A stretch of 64,000 nucleotides of DNA from Cavia porcellus (GCF_034190915.1 NW_026947499.1:5306743-5370742); one strand, 5' to 3'. Counted from the first letter of the stretch, positions 1 through 12,594 are shown. Translations and numbers: made by a program. The notes: a model not told the origin generated them from the letters alone.

Positions 1-884
1 TAAAAACTGAGTCACTATTATGAGAAAGAGATGTAACTTCTCTGATGTTTTCACATAAATTACCACATTATTACTTAATAGAACATAACAGTTACATCAT
101 TCCAGAAAGATAGTGTTTTGATAGGAAGTTATTCTTTCTCAAATACAGTTCAGGATATAGGAAAAGTATGATGCATTTAATATTGAGAGGAATTTCTACC
201 ATATGCATCCTTACTTGGGCTTCAAGATAACATTTCATCAGGACTCGGTCTGTATGTCTACATTGCTGTTGGTGCTGCAGAAAGACACCCTCAGCCAGGG
301 AAAGAAGCGCAGAAAGATACCCTCAGCAGTGTAGTGCCTGGACCCAGAGCAGCTCTTCTGTCCCTGCAAGGGATAAACACTAAGGAGCCAGCATCAACGT
401 TTAGGGACTCACTTTGCAACCAAATTCCCTATCATTCATTAACTTTTATAGTACTTGGTAGGGAATTCTTATTTATAAAAAGGAAAAAAGAGATAAAAAG
501 ATAATTGATAAAAGAGGCATTCAAAAGAAAGATATTTTCTTAGAATAATCCAGAAGTGATTATTTTTGGAGCTGTGTAACTACTCAAAGATCATTAATTT
601 CCAATGCAAAAAATTCCGTCACTAGTCATGAAGTCAGCAGATTGTTTGCTGCTGAAGTTCACGAATATTAAAAAGAAAACAACTTATCTTAAAATAGTCA
701 CATAAAAATATTCGGTATGATTAGCTCTGATGATGCCTCTGCTGCACACGACTGTACTGATAAAAGGTATAGCTTTAGATCCAGGGAGATGCCTATGTAT
801 CTATGTTATTATCGAATGCTCCAGAGAGGAGCCCAGAAGTCAGGGCATTGATAGAAATAAACAAATGGGGTGTAGCTGGGGGAA
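1..884. other. Unassigned non-coding DNA
   Basis: I recognise no gene or repeat family here. A short imperfect direct repeat is visible at about 281-330, where a motif beginning gcagaaaga and ending ccctcagc occurs twice about 30 bases apart. Frames are short and full of stops. Confidence 0.5.
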
Positions 885-1260
885 TCATGCTACCCTCCAA
901 TAGGGTCCAATGTCTTCATTCCTAGAACCTAACATGAATTCATTACAAATACTCATGTTGCAGGGCAGAGGGACAGCAAGGGAACAGGTGGATATAAGGA
1001 TATTAATCAACAGAGGTCAGGATATTGAGATTATCCAGAACTATTGTGTGAGATTAATGCAATCACAATGATTTTCTCTTTAAAAAGCTTTAGAGAAATT
1101 TAAAGTATTGTGGACTAGAAGCTGAGGGATTAGGGCCAGATTAGAGCCATGGGAGAATGACTCAAGTGCTTGACGGCTTTTACAATTGGACTTTGAGCCA
1201 AGGCATGCTGATACCTTCTAGAAACCTCAAAAGCAAAACAGAGAAGAACAGGGAAAGAAA
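885..1260 (+). repeat. Ancient mammalian interspersed repeat, family not fixed
   Basis: The stretch resembles a common old mammalian repeat. The clearest parts are the block around 1030-1080 (gagattatccagaac, then a region like 'caatgtaatcacaa') and the block around 1195-1240 (gagccaaggcatgctg followed by cttctagaaacctc). Divergence is high, so I assign no family name. Its tail runs into a purine-rich A/G stretch at 1243-1292. Confidence 0.4.
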
Positions 1261-1399
1261 AGGGAGGAGGAAAAAGGAAAAAAAAAAGAACAAGATATTT
1301 CATAAGTTAGAGATCATCTAACATTGATTTTAGACCAAAGAGATACAGGTATGACTTCTCTCTGCAAAATTATACAATAATGAATTTGTTTTATTTTAA

Positions 1400-1790
1400 A
1401 TAACTAATACAATAGTGATTGAATGTTCCAATTTGTGTCCAGATGTCCCCTCAAAGCCTCATGCTGTCACGGAGACAGGCTGCTAGAGTCTGTGACTGAT
1501 TCATGGCCCAGTGCTGGGACTAAGGATGTGAGTGCTGTGCCAGCCCTGAGACAGGTGCCTGCATCCAGTATAAGGGGAAAGAACCTTGCTCTCTCTCCTC
1601 CTTCCCTTTTACTCTTGTTGCTTTTGCTGTCTTCCACCGCCATGAACTGTTGGTCCTCTGCTATGCCACGCTGCCTCAGAGCCAGCTTATTATGGACTGA
1701 AACCTCAACAGACTGTGAGCTAAATGAACTTTTCCATCCTTAATTTTGAGTGTCAGCCATGAGAGAAAAGTAACCAACACATTGGACCAA
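1400..1790 (+). mobile_element. MaLR-type LTR
   Basis: The order of blocks matches the ERVL-MaLR LTR group: an opening 'gattgaatgttccaatttgtg', a middle of short CT-rich runs, then 'atggactgaaacctca', 'tgtgagctaaatgaac' and a closing 'agtaaccaacac'. No internal region adjoins, so this is best read as a solo LTR. The 106-codon open frame inside it is chance. Confidence 0.6.
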
Positions 1791-4140
1791 CAGCACTAAA
1801 TTTTAGTATAGGGTGCTTGGTAGATTCACACTTGAAACAAACATAGACTGTCATGTTGTAGTTGTTGCAGTGAAATAACTCTACTGATCATCTTCTCTTC
1901 CTTTCCCCAAAACAACCATGTAGTTCCATGTTGTCATGATTTTGAGCCATCCTTGGACTAAGAGCTTGCATGTGTCTTCAGCTGCTTCCAGTGAACGACT
2001 ACCCATCAGAACGTGGCCCATCTTTATGCAGCACATGGATATTTACCATCTCTTCATGTCATCCCACTCTTGAGTGTCATACTGGTGTCCAGAGTCTCCT
2101 TGTTTTGCACATGCAGAAACTCTTTTTAAAGCTCATTACAGGGCCATTAATCTTACAAAAATCCATGTATTGTTAACTTATAGTAATGCTGAGCTATTTC
2201 CATAGCTATAAAATCTGTTTTCATGTTAGTAACTAGCATTTTGTTTCTCTGGAGAAATTCAGGGGCAACTCTGGAAGATCATTGGCTGAGAAAAAACTAA
2301 AAATCCTAGCAGGAGTCTTAGAATCCTAAAGTGCAGGCTCATGCAAATGCCTTCATCAGTATCTGAGCCTGGAAAATCTTTAGTGACCAAGAAAGCCAAC
2401 GCTCCTTATTGGGTTCTATCCTAGATCCCTGATCTCCCAAATGAGTGTATGGCAGAAGTTAAATAAAAAGAAACAAACTATATGATTTTTAGGGCTCCAG
2501 AAGGTTCAAAACTCTAATTAAGCTCGAGGCTTCGAGGGTAAAGACCAAAGTTTCTCTGGGTCAGTCCACTTATATTAGGACCAAAGACAAAAGGCAGAGA
2601 AATTGTGGAAAGTGCAGGCAATGAGCAGGACCTTGGGAGTCACTTCAAGGATGTCTCCAAGTCAAGAATCAAGTTAATATAGTAGCACTCTTTTATCATG
2701 AAGACATGGTAGAAGTGAGATTGTAGGAGTAATCTTTATAGCTGCAGTCTCTACCTTGTTAACTGGGGTTGGAACCAGAGTGTCCACAGATGTGGCCTTA
2801 TTTTGCCCTCTGAGGTATCTTTGGCCTTACAGGCCACTACAGGCCTCAGCCAGGACCAGTGATTCATAGAGGTTCATTTACTATGAATCAGCTCCCGTCA
2901 CCAGGCAAGGGGCTTAGGGTTACGACAGACTCACAGATAAACATAAGAAAGCCAATTAGTAAAATTTAAATCCTGCTCAGAGCTGCTTCGTAGTGGTCTC
3001 CAACAGCTCCCTATCAACAGACAGTTCTAGTGCCAAGACAAGATGGGATAGTGCCAGTAGTTGCATCCCTTTTTAATTCTGCTACTAACCAATGCCAGAA
3101 TTCAATCTTTTCTGGTTGCCTGTGTTCTGCAGATCCTTTGGCTTTCTCAGTAGGGCACCTAGGGATCTGTTTCTATGAGTCTGTTTCTGCAGATCTCTAA
3201 CCTGTACTCTGAGGAGCAGAACTAGGGTTACAGCTAAGAGAAACTTGGCTCTGAGTTGAGTTAAAGCTCTGTCCTTTATACACTAACCCTGATCTATTGA
3301 ATGTGCCTGAGACAGGGAAGATCCACAACAGACACCTGACTCAGGGCTCCTGCAGTGCTACAATGGGAGGATTCTCAGAAACAGACCACGTGCCCATTTC
3401 CACCCTCATGACCACGGGGAACTACTACTCAGCCCATTAATTTTGATGCTCTGGAGAAGGGCATGGCAGGAGTAAGCAGCTCCATCTGCTGGGTTTGAAG
3501 GCGCCTCATCCCAGTGCTCCCTGTAGGTATGAAAGGTATGCAAGTGTCTTCCCCTGCTCCCTGCAGGTATGAGGGGGGAGATGTCTTCCCTTTTCTGTGC
3601 AGTTGCCTGGCTGCGCCTTCTGCTTTCTGGTGGAGAAGCAGGATGGCAGCTTGGTGTCCCCTCTGCATCTGTAGAAGGGTGAAGATTGAAAGTGGCATCT
3701 ACTTTAATCATTTACTTTCTGTCAGTTCCCCGAAATTCACACCTGTACAGTACACATAGCAGACCTCCCTCGGCCCTCAGACCTCTCTGGCTGGAGTGCA
3801 GACACTGGGTTATCACCTCAGCACGTGAGCACAAGAGCACCATCCATGTCCACATTAATGACATCACAGCCCAGCTTTCTGTCTGAGAAAAGAGCCACCT
3901 CCAAAACATAAAGGGGGTTTCTGGCAGAAGAGCAAATGAGCTTGTCAATGAAGCGGATGAAATTTAGAGTCATAATGAGCTATTCCATCACTAGTGAGAG
4001 CTAATTACATTGTCAGTGCTACTTACCATTTCATGTCAACTGAGATAAAATCAATCTTCTTAAGGACAAAGAAAAATTACACTTAGTCAGGGCTTGCTAA
4101 TTTTTTTAGTTAGCCTTCCCATTGGAGGGACCAGGTATCT
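1791..4140. other. Unassigned DNA with a small 40-bp tandem duplication
   Basis: No gene is supported. Two imperfect 40-bp copies lie at 3515-3554 and 3555-3591, each beginning tgctccctg and containing aggtatga and tgtcttccc. The part from 2450 to 3370 has the texture of a decayed LTR or retroviral segment, but I cannot name it. Overlapping frames on both strands at 3406-3948 reflect mild GC content, not a gene. Confidence 0.45.
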
Positions 4141-4149
4141 CATTCTCAC

Positions 4150-4400
4150 AACTTAAAGGATGATGTGGTTTATTTGGCTCCTGGATTCATGGGATTCACT
4201 CCATGTTTGGCTGACTCCCGGGAAGGAACATCATGGCGAAAGAGCCTGATGGAGATGGGCTTCTTAGTTCATGGCAGTCTGGAAGCAAAGCAGGCAGATG
4301 GTGCCAGAGAGGATGAAACCAAGGACCAGACATACATTCCAAGTTCACACTTGCATGACTCACCTGGAAAGCCTAGGTGTGCACTCCACTGGGCTCCTGG
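4150..4400 (-). mobile_element. MaLR-type LTR fragment, antisense
   Basis: The segment starts with 'ggtttatttggctcctgg' and continues through 'catcatggcgaaagagcctg'. This is the reverse-complement signature of MaLR LTR ends ('...aataaacc'). The edges are uncertain and the element is truncated. Confidence 0.45.
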
Positions 4401-5124
4401 GAAACTCCCAAGTTGATCAAATTGAAAATTGAAATTACCAATCTTGCTCAAATGGCAAACAGGAGAACCCAAAGTTGTGAGTCTTGAAAATGTGTTGCAA
4501 GATCTTCATACTTTGAGTTGCAGGGGACTTGTTAACTGCAGCTTGTTTGTCGAGAGCTGTGACTGGGGCAACATAGACCGAATATTCCTCCCGCTTTATA
4601 CTTCAGACTACAAAAGGTGCTGCATTCTTGATCCCCTTCACTGATCCTTCACATTTGATTCCTTTTCTTTTCTTTTTATTCTTTTGTTTGTGTGTCTCTA
4701 GGCACTATCAATAGGATTTTGATAGTCAAAGGGACTGAGACTGAGAGTTCCCCTCCCTGCACTTTGCTGTGTCACCTTCCATCTCCTTGTCCATCCCAGC
4801 TCTGAGCTGTCCTCCTGGTCCATCATCTTCTCCAATCTGGGAGGTTGGTGGAAGTTTTGCCTGGATTCTCATTGTTTTAGGAGAATCACTTCCTTTCTGG
4901 CCAGCATCTCAAGCTTCCTTTCATGATTTAGGACTCAGCCAGGGTCTCCAGGTGAGGCACAGAGGTTTCTGGGGTCACCCAGAGCTGTTTTCTTTTCCTC
5001 CTAGGGCCTTTGTGCTTCAAGACTAGATGGGACAGAGTGCTCCACAAGGCATTGAGTGCTGTCTCTCTGGGTGTTTTCTTGGTGGGAGGGTTGATGGAGT
5101 ACTGGGGACCTAGCCAAGATCCAC
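4401..5124. other. Unassigned non-coding DNA
   Basis: There is a pyrimidine-rich patch at about 4655-4700. I identify no gene or repeat family. Short frames on both strands are not protein-like. Confidence 0.45.
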
Positions 5125-5603
5125 AGCTGTCTGCATGAGGGGTATCACCAAGGATGTGGAGGAAGCAGAAACAAATTTAGTAACTTATAACACGGGGACT
5201 GGAATGTCAGTAGCTCAGGATGGGCAAAGATCAAGACCTCTTCAGCTGGCCCACTTTTATTCATTCCTGTGCGCAGTGCAGGGGGAGGGAGAGGGTTCTT
5301 CTCCTGGAACAGTGATGAAGGAGTGCAGGAATGCGCAAGTTTAATGTCTCACGAGAAACAAGTGAAGGTCCCTTCTCACACCTGGGTAATGGTGCCCTCC
5401 TGCATCGTCCTCAGCAGACCTCATCCTGTCCTGTGAACACCACAGCCTCGCTGACCATGAAGTTCTCAGCTGTGGACAGGAGGAAGTGGGCTTTCCACAT
5501 TCCAAATCATCCCACAGGGCAGGGCAAGAAGGGTCTCGGAGGGATCCTATCTTTAGTTTATAATCCATGGTCCCCAAAATTCTTTAACATGTCCCGGAAC
5601 CAC
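5125..5603 (-). mobile_element. Endogenous retrovirus leader/internal remnant
   Basis: This lies immediately downstream, in the minus-strand sense, of the primer-binding-like site at 5604-5621. By position it would be retroviral leader and early internal sequence. I see no convincing gag frame; the longest minus frame, at 5341-5577, is 78 codons and unlike gag. The far boundary at about 5125 is a guess. The assignment rests on adjacency to the LTR and PBS-like site. Confidence 0.35.
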
Positions 5604-5621
5604 TGGCCATGTTGGGTGCCA
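5604..5621 (-). promoter_or_regulatory. Retroviral primer-binding-site-like sequence (tRNA-Lys type)
   Basis: Read on the minus strand this is TGGCACCCAACATGGCCA. It resembles the site complementary to the 3' end of tRNA-Lys used by many class II (ERVK-like) retroviruses. The two G-to-A differences at internal positions fall at CpG positions, which is the usual decay of methylated CpG. It sits five bases downstream of a plausible LTR end (5627). Confidence 0.5.
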
Positions 5622-5626
5622 AATAT

Positions 5627-6469
5627 TGTAATTCCAAATATGGAGCTCGGTCATCCAAGTATTATAACCCTCCTTCTAGTTTCCTCACAATCCAAACAGT
5701 TATATTTACAATCCCACTTGAGACGTTATTGGAATCCCAGCAGTCAATTCCAATCTACCACCACCAATGCAACCCACAGCGAGAGTAGACACAAAGACAT
5801 GTTCCAAGTTAAGGGCAGCCAAGGGGTCCTAAATCCAATCACCATGAGGACATGCAGGCAAAGGCCTTGATCCTAGGCCTCTCCCAGCATTCATTATCTT
5901 GTGAAGAAGGGGGTTGGCTCAGGGATGAGTGACAGTGAAGATGGCAAAAATTATGTGAACAACTTGAGCTGGTTGCGCAGGGGCAAAAATGACATCTCTA
6001 TAAATTGCAGAGGTAAAGATATACAAAAAGATCAATTTACATAATCCAAATATGTGTAGGTAGCAATAAATTGTTTTGGGAGGCCATGGCTTTGGTTTTT
6101 GATATGTAAACTCTCATGTCCCGGGGAGTCATAGCCTCTTATCTTGAGGCTGTACCCAGTTGACATTCTCAAAGCTATTAGCTCTAACATCTCGCGTGTT
6201 ACTATCCTGTACACGAAGAACAATGTGCAAGAAAACAAGACTGTCTGTGGGCTTTAAAAATTACATATCAGCACCTGAGCTAGCCTTATTTACAATGCTT
6301 AGACCCAACCTAAAAAATATCTTAGCCAGCTTTTTACATATCAATATAAAAATGAGTCTCCAAATAATCAAAGTCACAATAATTGTTTTGCATTCAAAGG
6401 GAGTCACTAGAGTTGTCTACCACAACTGGTCATTTTTCTGTTGTAGGATTTTGAAGCTCCACCTACACA
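5627..6469 (-). mobile_element. Endogenous retrovirus LTR, about 843 bp
   Basis: On the minus strand the element begins TGTGTAGG at 6469 and ends AATTACA at 5627, giving the TG...CA termini expected of an LTR. It is followed by a PBS-like site and preceded by a purine tract. Its sequence is AT-rich, with no obvious polyadenylation hexamer that I can place with confidence. The 179-codon plus-strand frame at 5331-5870 crosses the LTR and PBS boundary and is therefore chance. The copy looks old; the class II assignment rests only on the PBS-like site. Confidence 0.5.
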
Positions 6470-6484
6470 ATCCCCCGTTTTGAA
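6470..6484 (-). promoter_or_regulatory. Polypurine-tract-like sequence beside the LTR
   Basis: On the minus strand this reads CAAAACGGGGGATT and ends exactly where the LTR begins at 6469. A short A/G run directly upstream of an LTR is the normal position of the plus-strand primer tract. The single C inside the run may be decay. Its presence means the same LTR has a PPT upstream and a PBS downstream. Confidence 0.4.
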
Positions 6485-6714
6485 TGCATCTCAGCATTTT
6501 TGTTTTATTTATGCTCAGTTTTTTTGGTTGGATTCTTCGAATTAATTTAAGGAACATTAAGGTTATCTGAGTTTAAGCTAGAGCTTCTACATGAAAGAAA
6601 AGAATAAAATAAAGGACAGTAGGAAACATTCTCTTTTCTATTTCAGGAGAGAAAGCTGAGTTCTATGATCTGAACTTTTCTACACTAACTTCACAAACCT
6701 AGGCCATCGCATAG
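6485..6714. other. Unassigned DNA, possibly retroviral 3' internal
   Basis: If the purine tract next to it is real, this should be the 3' internal end of a minus-strand provirus. I cannot recognise envelope-like coding here. Confidence 0.3.
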
Positions 6715-7250
6715 TAACAAACTGTGCCACATCCACAGCATAGAATATTATCCAAAAATAAGAATGGGCTATCAAGCCAGGAGAAGGTAAGGAAGGAAAT
6801 TACATGCACATTGCTAAGTAAAATAAGTCTATGCGTAAAGTCTAAGTACTGTACGACTTCTACCCTAAACATTACCAAAAGGAGAAGTCATGGAGACCAT
6901 ATAGAGGATCAGTTACTGTGGTCACAGGGACAGAAAGGAAATAGGAATCTTCAGGCAGTGAAACTACTGGGTACAGCGCTGTATGTTGGACACAGGTCAT
7001 AAATATCTAAGTGCACAGAACATGCAATACAAACAGTGAAAGGAATGTAAATTATGTGCCTTAGCTAATAATCACGAGAGTGCTACTGGTTCACCAATTA
7101 CACAGATATGTAACTGTATAACATCAGTGTAAAATTATTACATCCGTCCAGGGAAGCTGGCAGAGGAGGAGACAGAGACTATGTAGGATGTTTCTGTGCT
7201 TTGCACGACTTAAAACTGCTTGACACGTGATCCACTAAAAACAGAAACCC
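6715..7250 (+). mobile_element. Old LINE-1 (L1M-type) 3' end, sense
   Basis: The order of blocks matches the 3' end of ancient L1s: 'catagaatattatccaaaaa' (6740s), a block like 'taagtaaaataagtctatg', 'gtgaaactactgggtacagc' (6958-6980), 'aatgtaaattatg', and an ending around 'aaaactgcttgacacg'. It covers the end of ORF2 and the 3' UTR. No intact frame remains. Confidence 0.65.
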
Positions 7251-8590
7251 CACAAAAAACAATACCATTTCTTTGCAAATAAGACTTATTATATTCACAG
7301 AACTGAACTGTGGAATTAATCATAACAATATAATTAAATCTGCTTGAGCCTGGTTTCTAAAACAAATCATCTGGTTTTATCTGTCAGGCTCCTACTGTGC
7401 CACTCAAAATATTTTCTTGATTTTTTTTTTTTTACAGCATTGTTAGGCAATCAGAAGGTGGTGCATGCTGGGATTTTAAATAATGGGGCACATTTGCATA
7501 AACTGAGCATGCCGGGGATTCCACCAAGACTCCCAGAAGGTTCTGGATGGGAGTACAGATGGGAGTCTGGGATGGAAACAAGCACTTTGTCCTGGCAGCA
7601 TCCTCAACTGTCTGCAGCACAAGCTGATCCTAGGTTTGATTGCCGAAGGAACTGATTGCAGTTATTGACAGTTTCTTTTGACCCTAGATGCCTGATCTTC
7701 TTTAGTTCACTGATTTTGGATCTCCACCACTGCTCCCATGGTGAGAATCCCACTAGTGATAACTGTTCTAGGATCTCTTTGCACTGAGGAGTGTCTTATT
7801 CACAGCTGGGACATAAGAGGACAGCAGCAGGAAATTGTCTGGAGAGTCCTGCAAGTGAGGAGAGGCAGTGACCCTCACTGGGGTGGTCAGCCTGTGACAG
7901 CGGCTCACTTTAGAAACCCTCTGTGGAGAGCTCTGTGTAGTTGCCAACTGCTGGAGGATCTCAGTCATGCTGGTAGAAACCTCTGTGCTGCACAGTTGCA
8001 GGATTTAAAATCACTGAACATCAGAAGCGTGACCCACACCGCCTCTTGGTCTCTCCTGTCCCATTAGTGGCCCAAACTGTGTTGGAATACAGTAGCTATA
8101 GTATAAGTCAGCCTCTGGGTACATGGATTGTACCCCCACCATACCTTTCTATGAGAACAGGGAGAGTTGTTAGATGCTTACGGAGCTGAGCCACCTTACT
8201 GTTGAACTCTGAGACACTATATTTCAGTAACAGAAATATTGTCTGGTGCAAACATATTACATCTGAAATGACCTAAATCAATGCAGTTTAGACACGGAGA
8301 TCACAGCTGATTGGTTAAGGAACAAAAGGACACAGAAGACAGGAAGCAGGTGAGTGGAGAGGAAGGAGGGGGAAGTGGAGTTGCGGAGCCCTCTGTGAAT
8401 AGTGCTTGGAAGTGGAAACTGCTGCAGAGAAGATGGTGCGGGGACTCCCGTCACAGCTGTTTGTCCAAGGCCCGAGGTCGCTGTCTATTCCAATTTTTAT
8501 CAATATAGCCAGTCACTCTCCTCTCACACCTTCTCGCTAGCTGGCTGCCTCACTCAGAAACTAACTGAATAAACTGCTTTCTGCATGGTA
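7251..8590. other. Unassigned DNA
   Basis: A T12 run followed by acag at 7424-7439 looks like a splice acceptor, with an open plus frame downstream to 7655. The protein is not recognisable and no donor or second exon is evident. A 109-codon frame at 7738-8067 is also unsupported. I call no gene here. Confidence 0.45.
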
Positions 8591-8595
8591 GCTTT

Positions 8596-8955
8596 GCAAG
8601 TGTCCCCACACATCCACAAGTGGAAGGCTTGATCTCCAGAATGACGCCATGGGAGATGGTGGGATCCTTAAGAGTGAGCTTTCTTGGAAGTCTTCTGGTC
8701 ACAGGGACCACATCCCGCATGGAGAGAATCAGACGCCTGCCCCTCTATTCTCCCTCACTCTGCTTCCTGGATCCCCTAAGACAAGCAGCTGTGTGCTCCC
8801 ACCATGATACACTGCCTAATCACCGTCCCCAAAGCACCAAGGCTGACTAACCATGGACTGAACTCCACAAGACCGTGTGCCAATGGAAAGCTTGCGTTTT
8901 TAAAAATTGATTACCTCTGGTGTTTTCTTCCCTAATGGATAGCTAATTAGCACAC
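8596..8955 (+). mobile_element. MaLR-type LTR
   Basis: The blocks 'ggaaggcttgatctccag', 'ctgcttcctggatcccc', 'gctcccaccatgatacac', 'aaccatggactgaactcc' and a closing 'ctaattagcacac' occur in the order of MaLR-group LTRs. The 76-codon frame inside is chance. Confidence 0.6.
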
Positions 8956-11839
8956 TTAGATTGTATTATTTGCATTGTGTGTTAGGCTCCTATGCAAACT
9001 TCCAAGTCTTAAAAGCATGGGCACAGTGTTTGTCTCTGCGATGACTATTAGGTGGATAGAACACAGTTCTACCCACCGGACCCTGTGCTGGGGGGTGAGC
9101 AGCCCAGCTTCTTTGTAGCCCAACCCAGGGCAGGAGATTAGCAGGGAGATCCCATCAGGGGTCTTACATCACAGCAGCATGAGCAGGCTCCAGAGTGCAA
9201 TACTGCCCAGATCACCTGTACACTGCCTTCTGCGGCAACAGAAAACTTAAAATGTTGTGATGTCTGTCATCACATGTTCCTCATTCCCTGAGCTGCCAGG
9301 TCTACTGCAGGGAGGGAGGTTTTATGATAAGAACGGCACCGTGGAAAGCCACAGAGCTGTGCTGCACCTCCGCGAGTATCACTGCTTGTACCTGTGTGCA
9401 TTTTCTCCTCTCTCTCCCTAGGCCAGAGGCTCCCAGCAGGGCCCTCTATGGAGGTGATGGAAAGCAGACTTGGAGAGGTTGAGTCCAGCTGAGCACTGCT
9501 CCCGGCTAAGGCCGATTGAATAGTTTCTCTTCCTTGCCTCCTACCTGGTGATTTCTTGATAATTAGTTGTAGAGCGAAAGAAAGAAATGTGCCTAAGAAA
9601 TTATTTTTACTGGGCTCTGTTTCCAAGACAAAGGAAACAGCACTATTTATGAATCCCTGTCCATGCTTAGATTTAAGCTGTTTCTGTGTTAAAAGTCACC
9701 TAGAATCCTCCCCTGAGGTGCCTCAGGATTCTGGCTCTTTATTCCCTCTAAGTCACTTTCCTGACTCAACAAAGGAGCATCACAAGTTGGAAAATAATAA
9801 TGCTGTAGCTGACTCCATGTATGGGACACTGTTTCCCCTTTTTCACAAGGATAAGTGGTGATTTATCCTGTCCACATCATAAAATGGGTCAGGAAGCCAG
9901 GAGTGAGAGTTCTGTGCCTTGAATCTGAAGAAGTGAAATGGGAGCCTGCCTGGACCACGGCGGGAGGCCGAAGAGAAGGAAGGTAATTATCACCACCTCC
10001 CCCAGCTCCCTCGCTGTGGACAGCTGACCTTTCCTATAAAAAACTCAGTGCCTTTCAACTTGCACTTAATTTCTGTGGTGGAAAAAACAGTGTGGAAGCA
10101 CTGAGCGGAAAAACACAGTTACTGTGCTCCAGGTTCTTTATTTGACATCTGACAGCTACAGGCAAGAATTTTGAACAAGACTTTTCAGTTCCTGTTGCTC
10201 CCCTTGCCTCTGGGGCTGCTGATCCCTGAGTCTCCTCAGCTGGGCCTGTCTTCTGCAGAGCTCTGGGTTTCCAGAGTGGGATGGCGTAGGGTAGGGACAG
10301 AAGTGGGTTCCTGCGGGAGCCACCGCTATAAGCTATAAATAATTTGGAGAAAGTCAAAGCCTTTCCCCACCCAGATTAATGGCTTGAGCTGAAATTTTCT
10401 AAAATCATAATCAGCTACAACTGATTTCCCAGCATTCCTGAAAGTGGCATTGATAACTGTGATTCTGCCTTTTATTCATTAACCCCATTCTGACAATGAA
10501 AGTAAAAGTACTTTGGTTTCAAATAACTTCTGTTAGAGAAAATGCAGCAACATGAACAGTGTGATTCATAATCTCGGTTCAGCAAGGAAGTAACTGTGGT
10601 GCTGGGATCTCGTTGCTGGATCAGAATTCAGATATCATCCCTCTGTGTGATAAACTAAACGGGTTTCTGAATTCTGCAATATATCCCAATGAAATGCTTT
10701 AGTGAGCTCTCACAGGGCGCTCAGCATTCAGGGGCTTTCTCCTTATATGGCCAGAATTTTAGTACTTCGTCTTTTAAGTGATTTGTCAGTTTGAAAGTCA
10801 ATCTAGCCACTATTATTTACTACATAATCCAATATTAAAGTTACTTACACATAGTAACTGTAAGATAGGAATGTATCTAACTCCTTATGTCAAGATTCTT
10901 TGAGATAGAACATATGGAAAAAGACTTACAATGTTTTTAAAAAGTCAATTCAAGCCCAAAATGTACCTTAAATACCTCTGCAATAAGGTTTAGTTGCGAT
11001 CTTGGATGAATAATTTAAAATAAAGTCTTACGAAAATAATGCTTCATATACTTTTGAAGAAATACAAAAGACATTCATGGCAGAAAATTTAGGAAGTAAA
11101 AATAAACTAATCTTAATTTCAATCTGAATACAATCCCATTCAAGATTAAACCTTTTACTGTATAATTTTCTACCTTTGTGTTGTGTCCTGTAACTGTGTC
11201 CTTGCTCTGTCATGGTGTCCACGACGGATTATGGCCTGTTGTTTTCATCTCACCCTCAGCATTCCCGTGTGTTAATACTTTTTAAACGTTTATTTTAATG
11301 CCTTTACTGAATTGTATCATGGGAGTATTTGTGAATATCTATGTCCCTAACGGTGCACATTTATTTACATTAACTCCAGTTTTCTTGGCTGTGTATATCT
11401 ATGCTGTATATATCCTTGATAACCATATTGTAATATCTTTAGCATCTGTCCAACCAGGACAGCTCTAGAACCGGACTCCTTAGGTTTTCGCATGCATGCT
11501 CCCACAACATTGCCGCGAGGAGCAGCGGTTCCTACCCAAGCACAGGCCTCACCCTGGGCAGAGGTTTTCTTCTCCCAGTTGATTCTGGGGCTGCAGGGAG
11601 AATCTGACACCCACCTGTTTCCCGCACAAGCCAACTAGAGTAGCAGCCTCCATGGCAAGCGGCCTCCTGCCTCTGCTGACAGTGGGTGCAGGTTGTTCTC
11701 TCCTTGGAAATCAGAGAGACCCACCTGCGAGCTGAGCACGCCACAGAAAAGGACAAAGATGACCCAGGGAGAGCCATTACTGAGTCATCACAGAGAAAAC
11801 AGTGTGCAGAGAAAGGAAAACTCATCTGCATGCTAATTG
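8956..11839. other. Unassigned, largely single-copy DNA
   Basis: This is a long stretch without recognisable repeats or coding exons. Scattered frames of 60-118 codons occur on both strands around 9270-9860, 10055-10357 and 11365-11877, overlapping one another. None has family features that I can name. Part of it could be conserved non-coding DNA, which only cross-species alignment would show. Confidence 0.45.
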
Positions 11840-12035
11840 TATATTTATGTAGATTTAATGTATTTATGGTTTTATAGAATACATTATGTACTTATTGAAT
11901 ATATTCAATTTATTTTATATTCCTATTTATACTCACAGGTATATTTACATGTGCCTTCATGTGTATATGCATAAATACTTACATTTTATATTTCTACACA
12001 TAAATACATATATAAATATATTACACACATACAGG
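11840..12035. repeat. AT-rich low-complexity DNA
   Basis: Repeated tata, atac and tatt words dominate, with many tyrosine- and isoleucine-rich frames as a result. It leads directly into an antisense L1 3' end. Confidence 0.6.
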
Positions 12036-12340
12036 TCCTTTTCTTTTCTTTTCATTTTAAAAAAGCAAAACATAAAAAAGGATAAAAATGATACAAAATT
12101 TCAAAAAACAATGGTAAATTGACACTAATTTATATGTTACATAATATGTTGATTATTATCTTAGAAGTAGTTTTTCAGGATTTAGGCACAAAAATTATCA
12201 AACTGTCAAACAAAGCACAAAGTGTTCTTTTGGAAACATACAGGTTTTATAAGTAAAAATTTGGACATAAAATACACTAAACAGGCAAAAAAGAAAAAAA
12301 AAATTCCCCTCACAACCAACCTTACAGTTAATGTATTGAA
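12036..12340 (-). mobile_element. LINE-1 3' UTR fragment, antisense
   Basis: A T-rich run (cttttcttttc) is followed by sequence parallel to the start of the large L1 at 51781-52000: 'aaatttcaaaaaacaatgg', 'acaatttat...gttacataatatgttga', 'cttagaagtag', and the block beginning caaactgtcaaac. The matches are diverged but collinear, so this is a 5'-truncated older relative. Confidence 0.5.
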
Positions 12341-12594
12341 TGCACATAAATCAATCAAAGCTTTACAGGTACTGAAAGCTTGATAAAAATTTGCACACCA
12401 TTCACACCTGTGAGGTCAGCTCCAAGCTGAAAGGTAACAGGGGAGCTGCCCCCAGAGTTCTGCCCCAACCGTTCCTGCTGTGTCACTGTTCAGAGGCACT
12501 ATCTTGATTGCTAACAGCCTGGGCTAATTCAGCCTGTGCCTGTTCTCTATAGAAATGGACTCACATAGTATACAGTGCATTTATCTGTGACTTC
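12341..12594. other. Unassigned DNA
   Basis: No gene or repeat recognised. Confidence 0.45.

Noticed and set aside
5331..5870. 179-codon plus-strand frame, the longest outside the L1
   Set aside because: It runs across the PBS-like site and LTR boundary of a minus-strand retrovirus remnant and shows no protein family features.
7424..7655. Acceptor-like T-run with open frame downstream
   Set aside because: The T-run is better explained as a homopolymer; the protein is not recognisable and no partner exon is visible.
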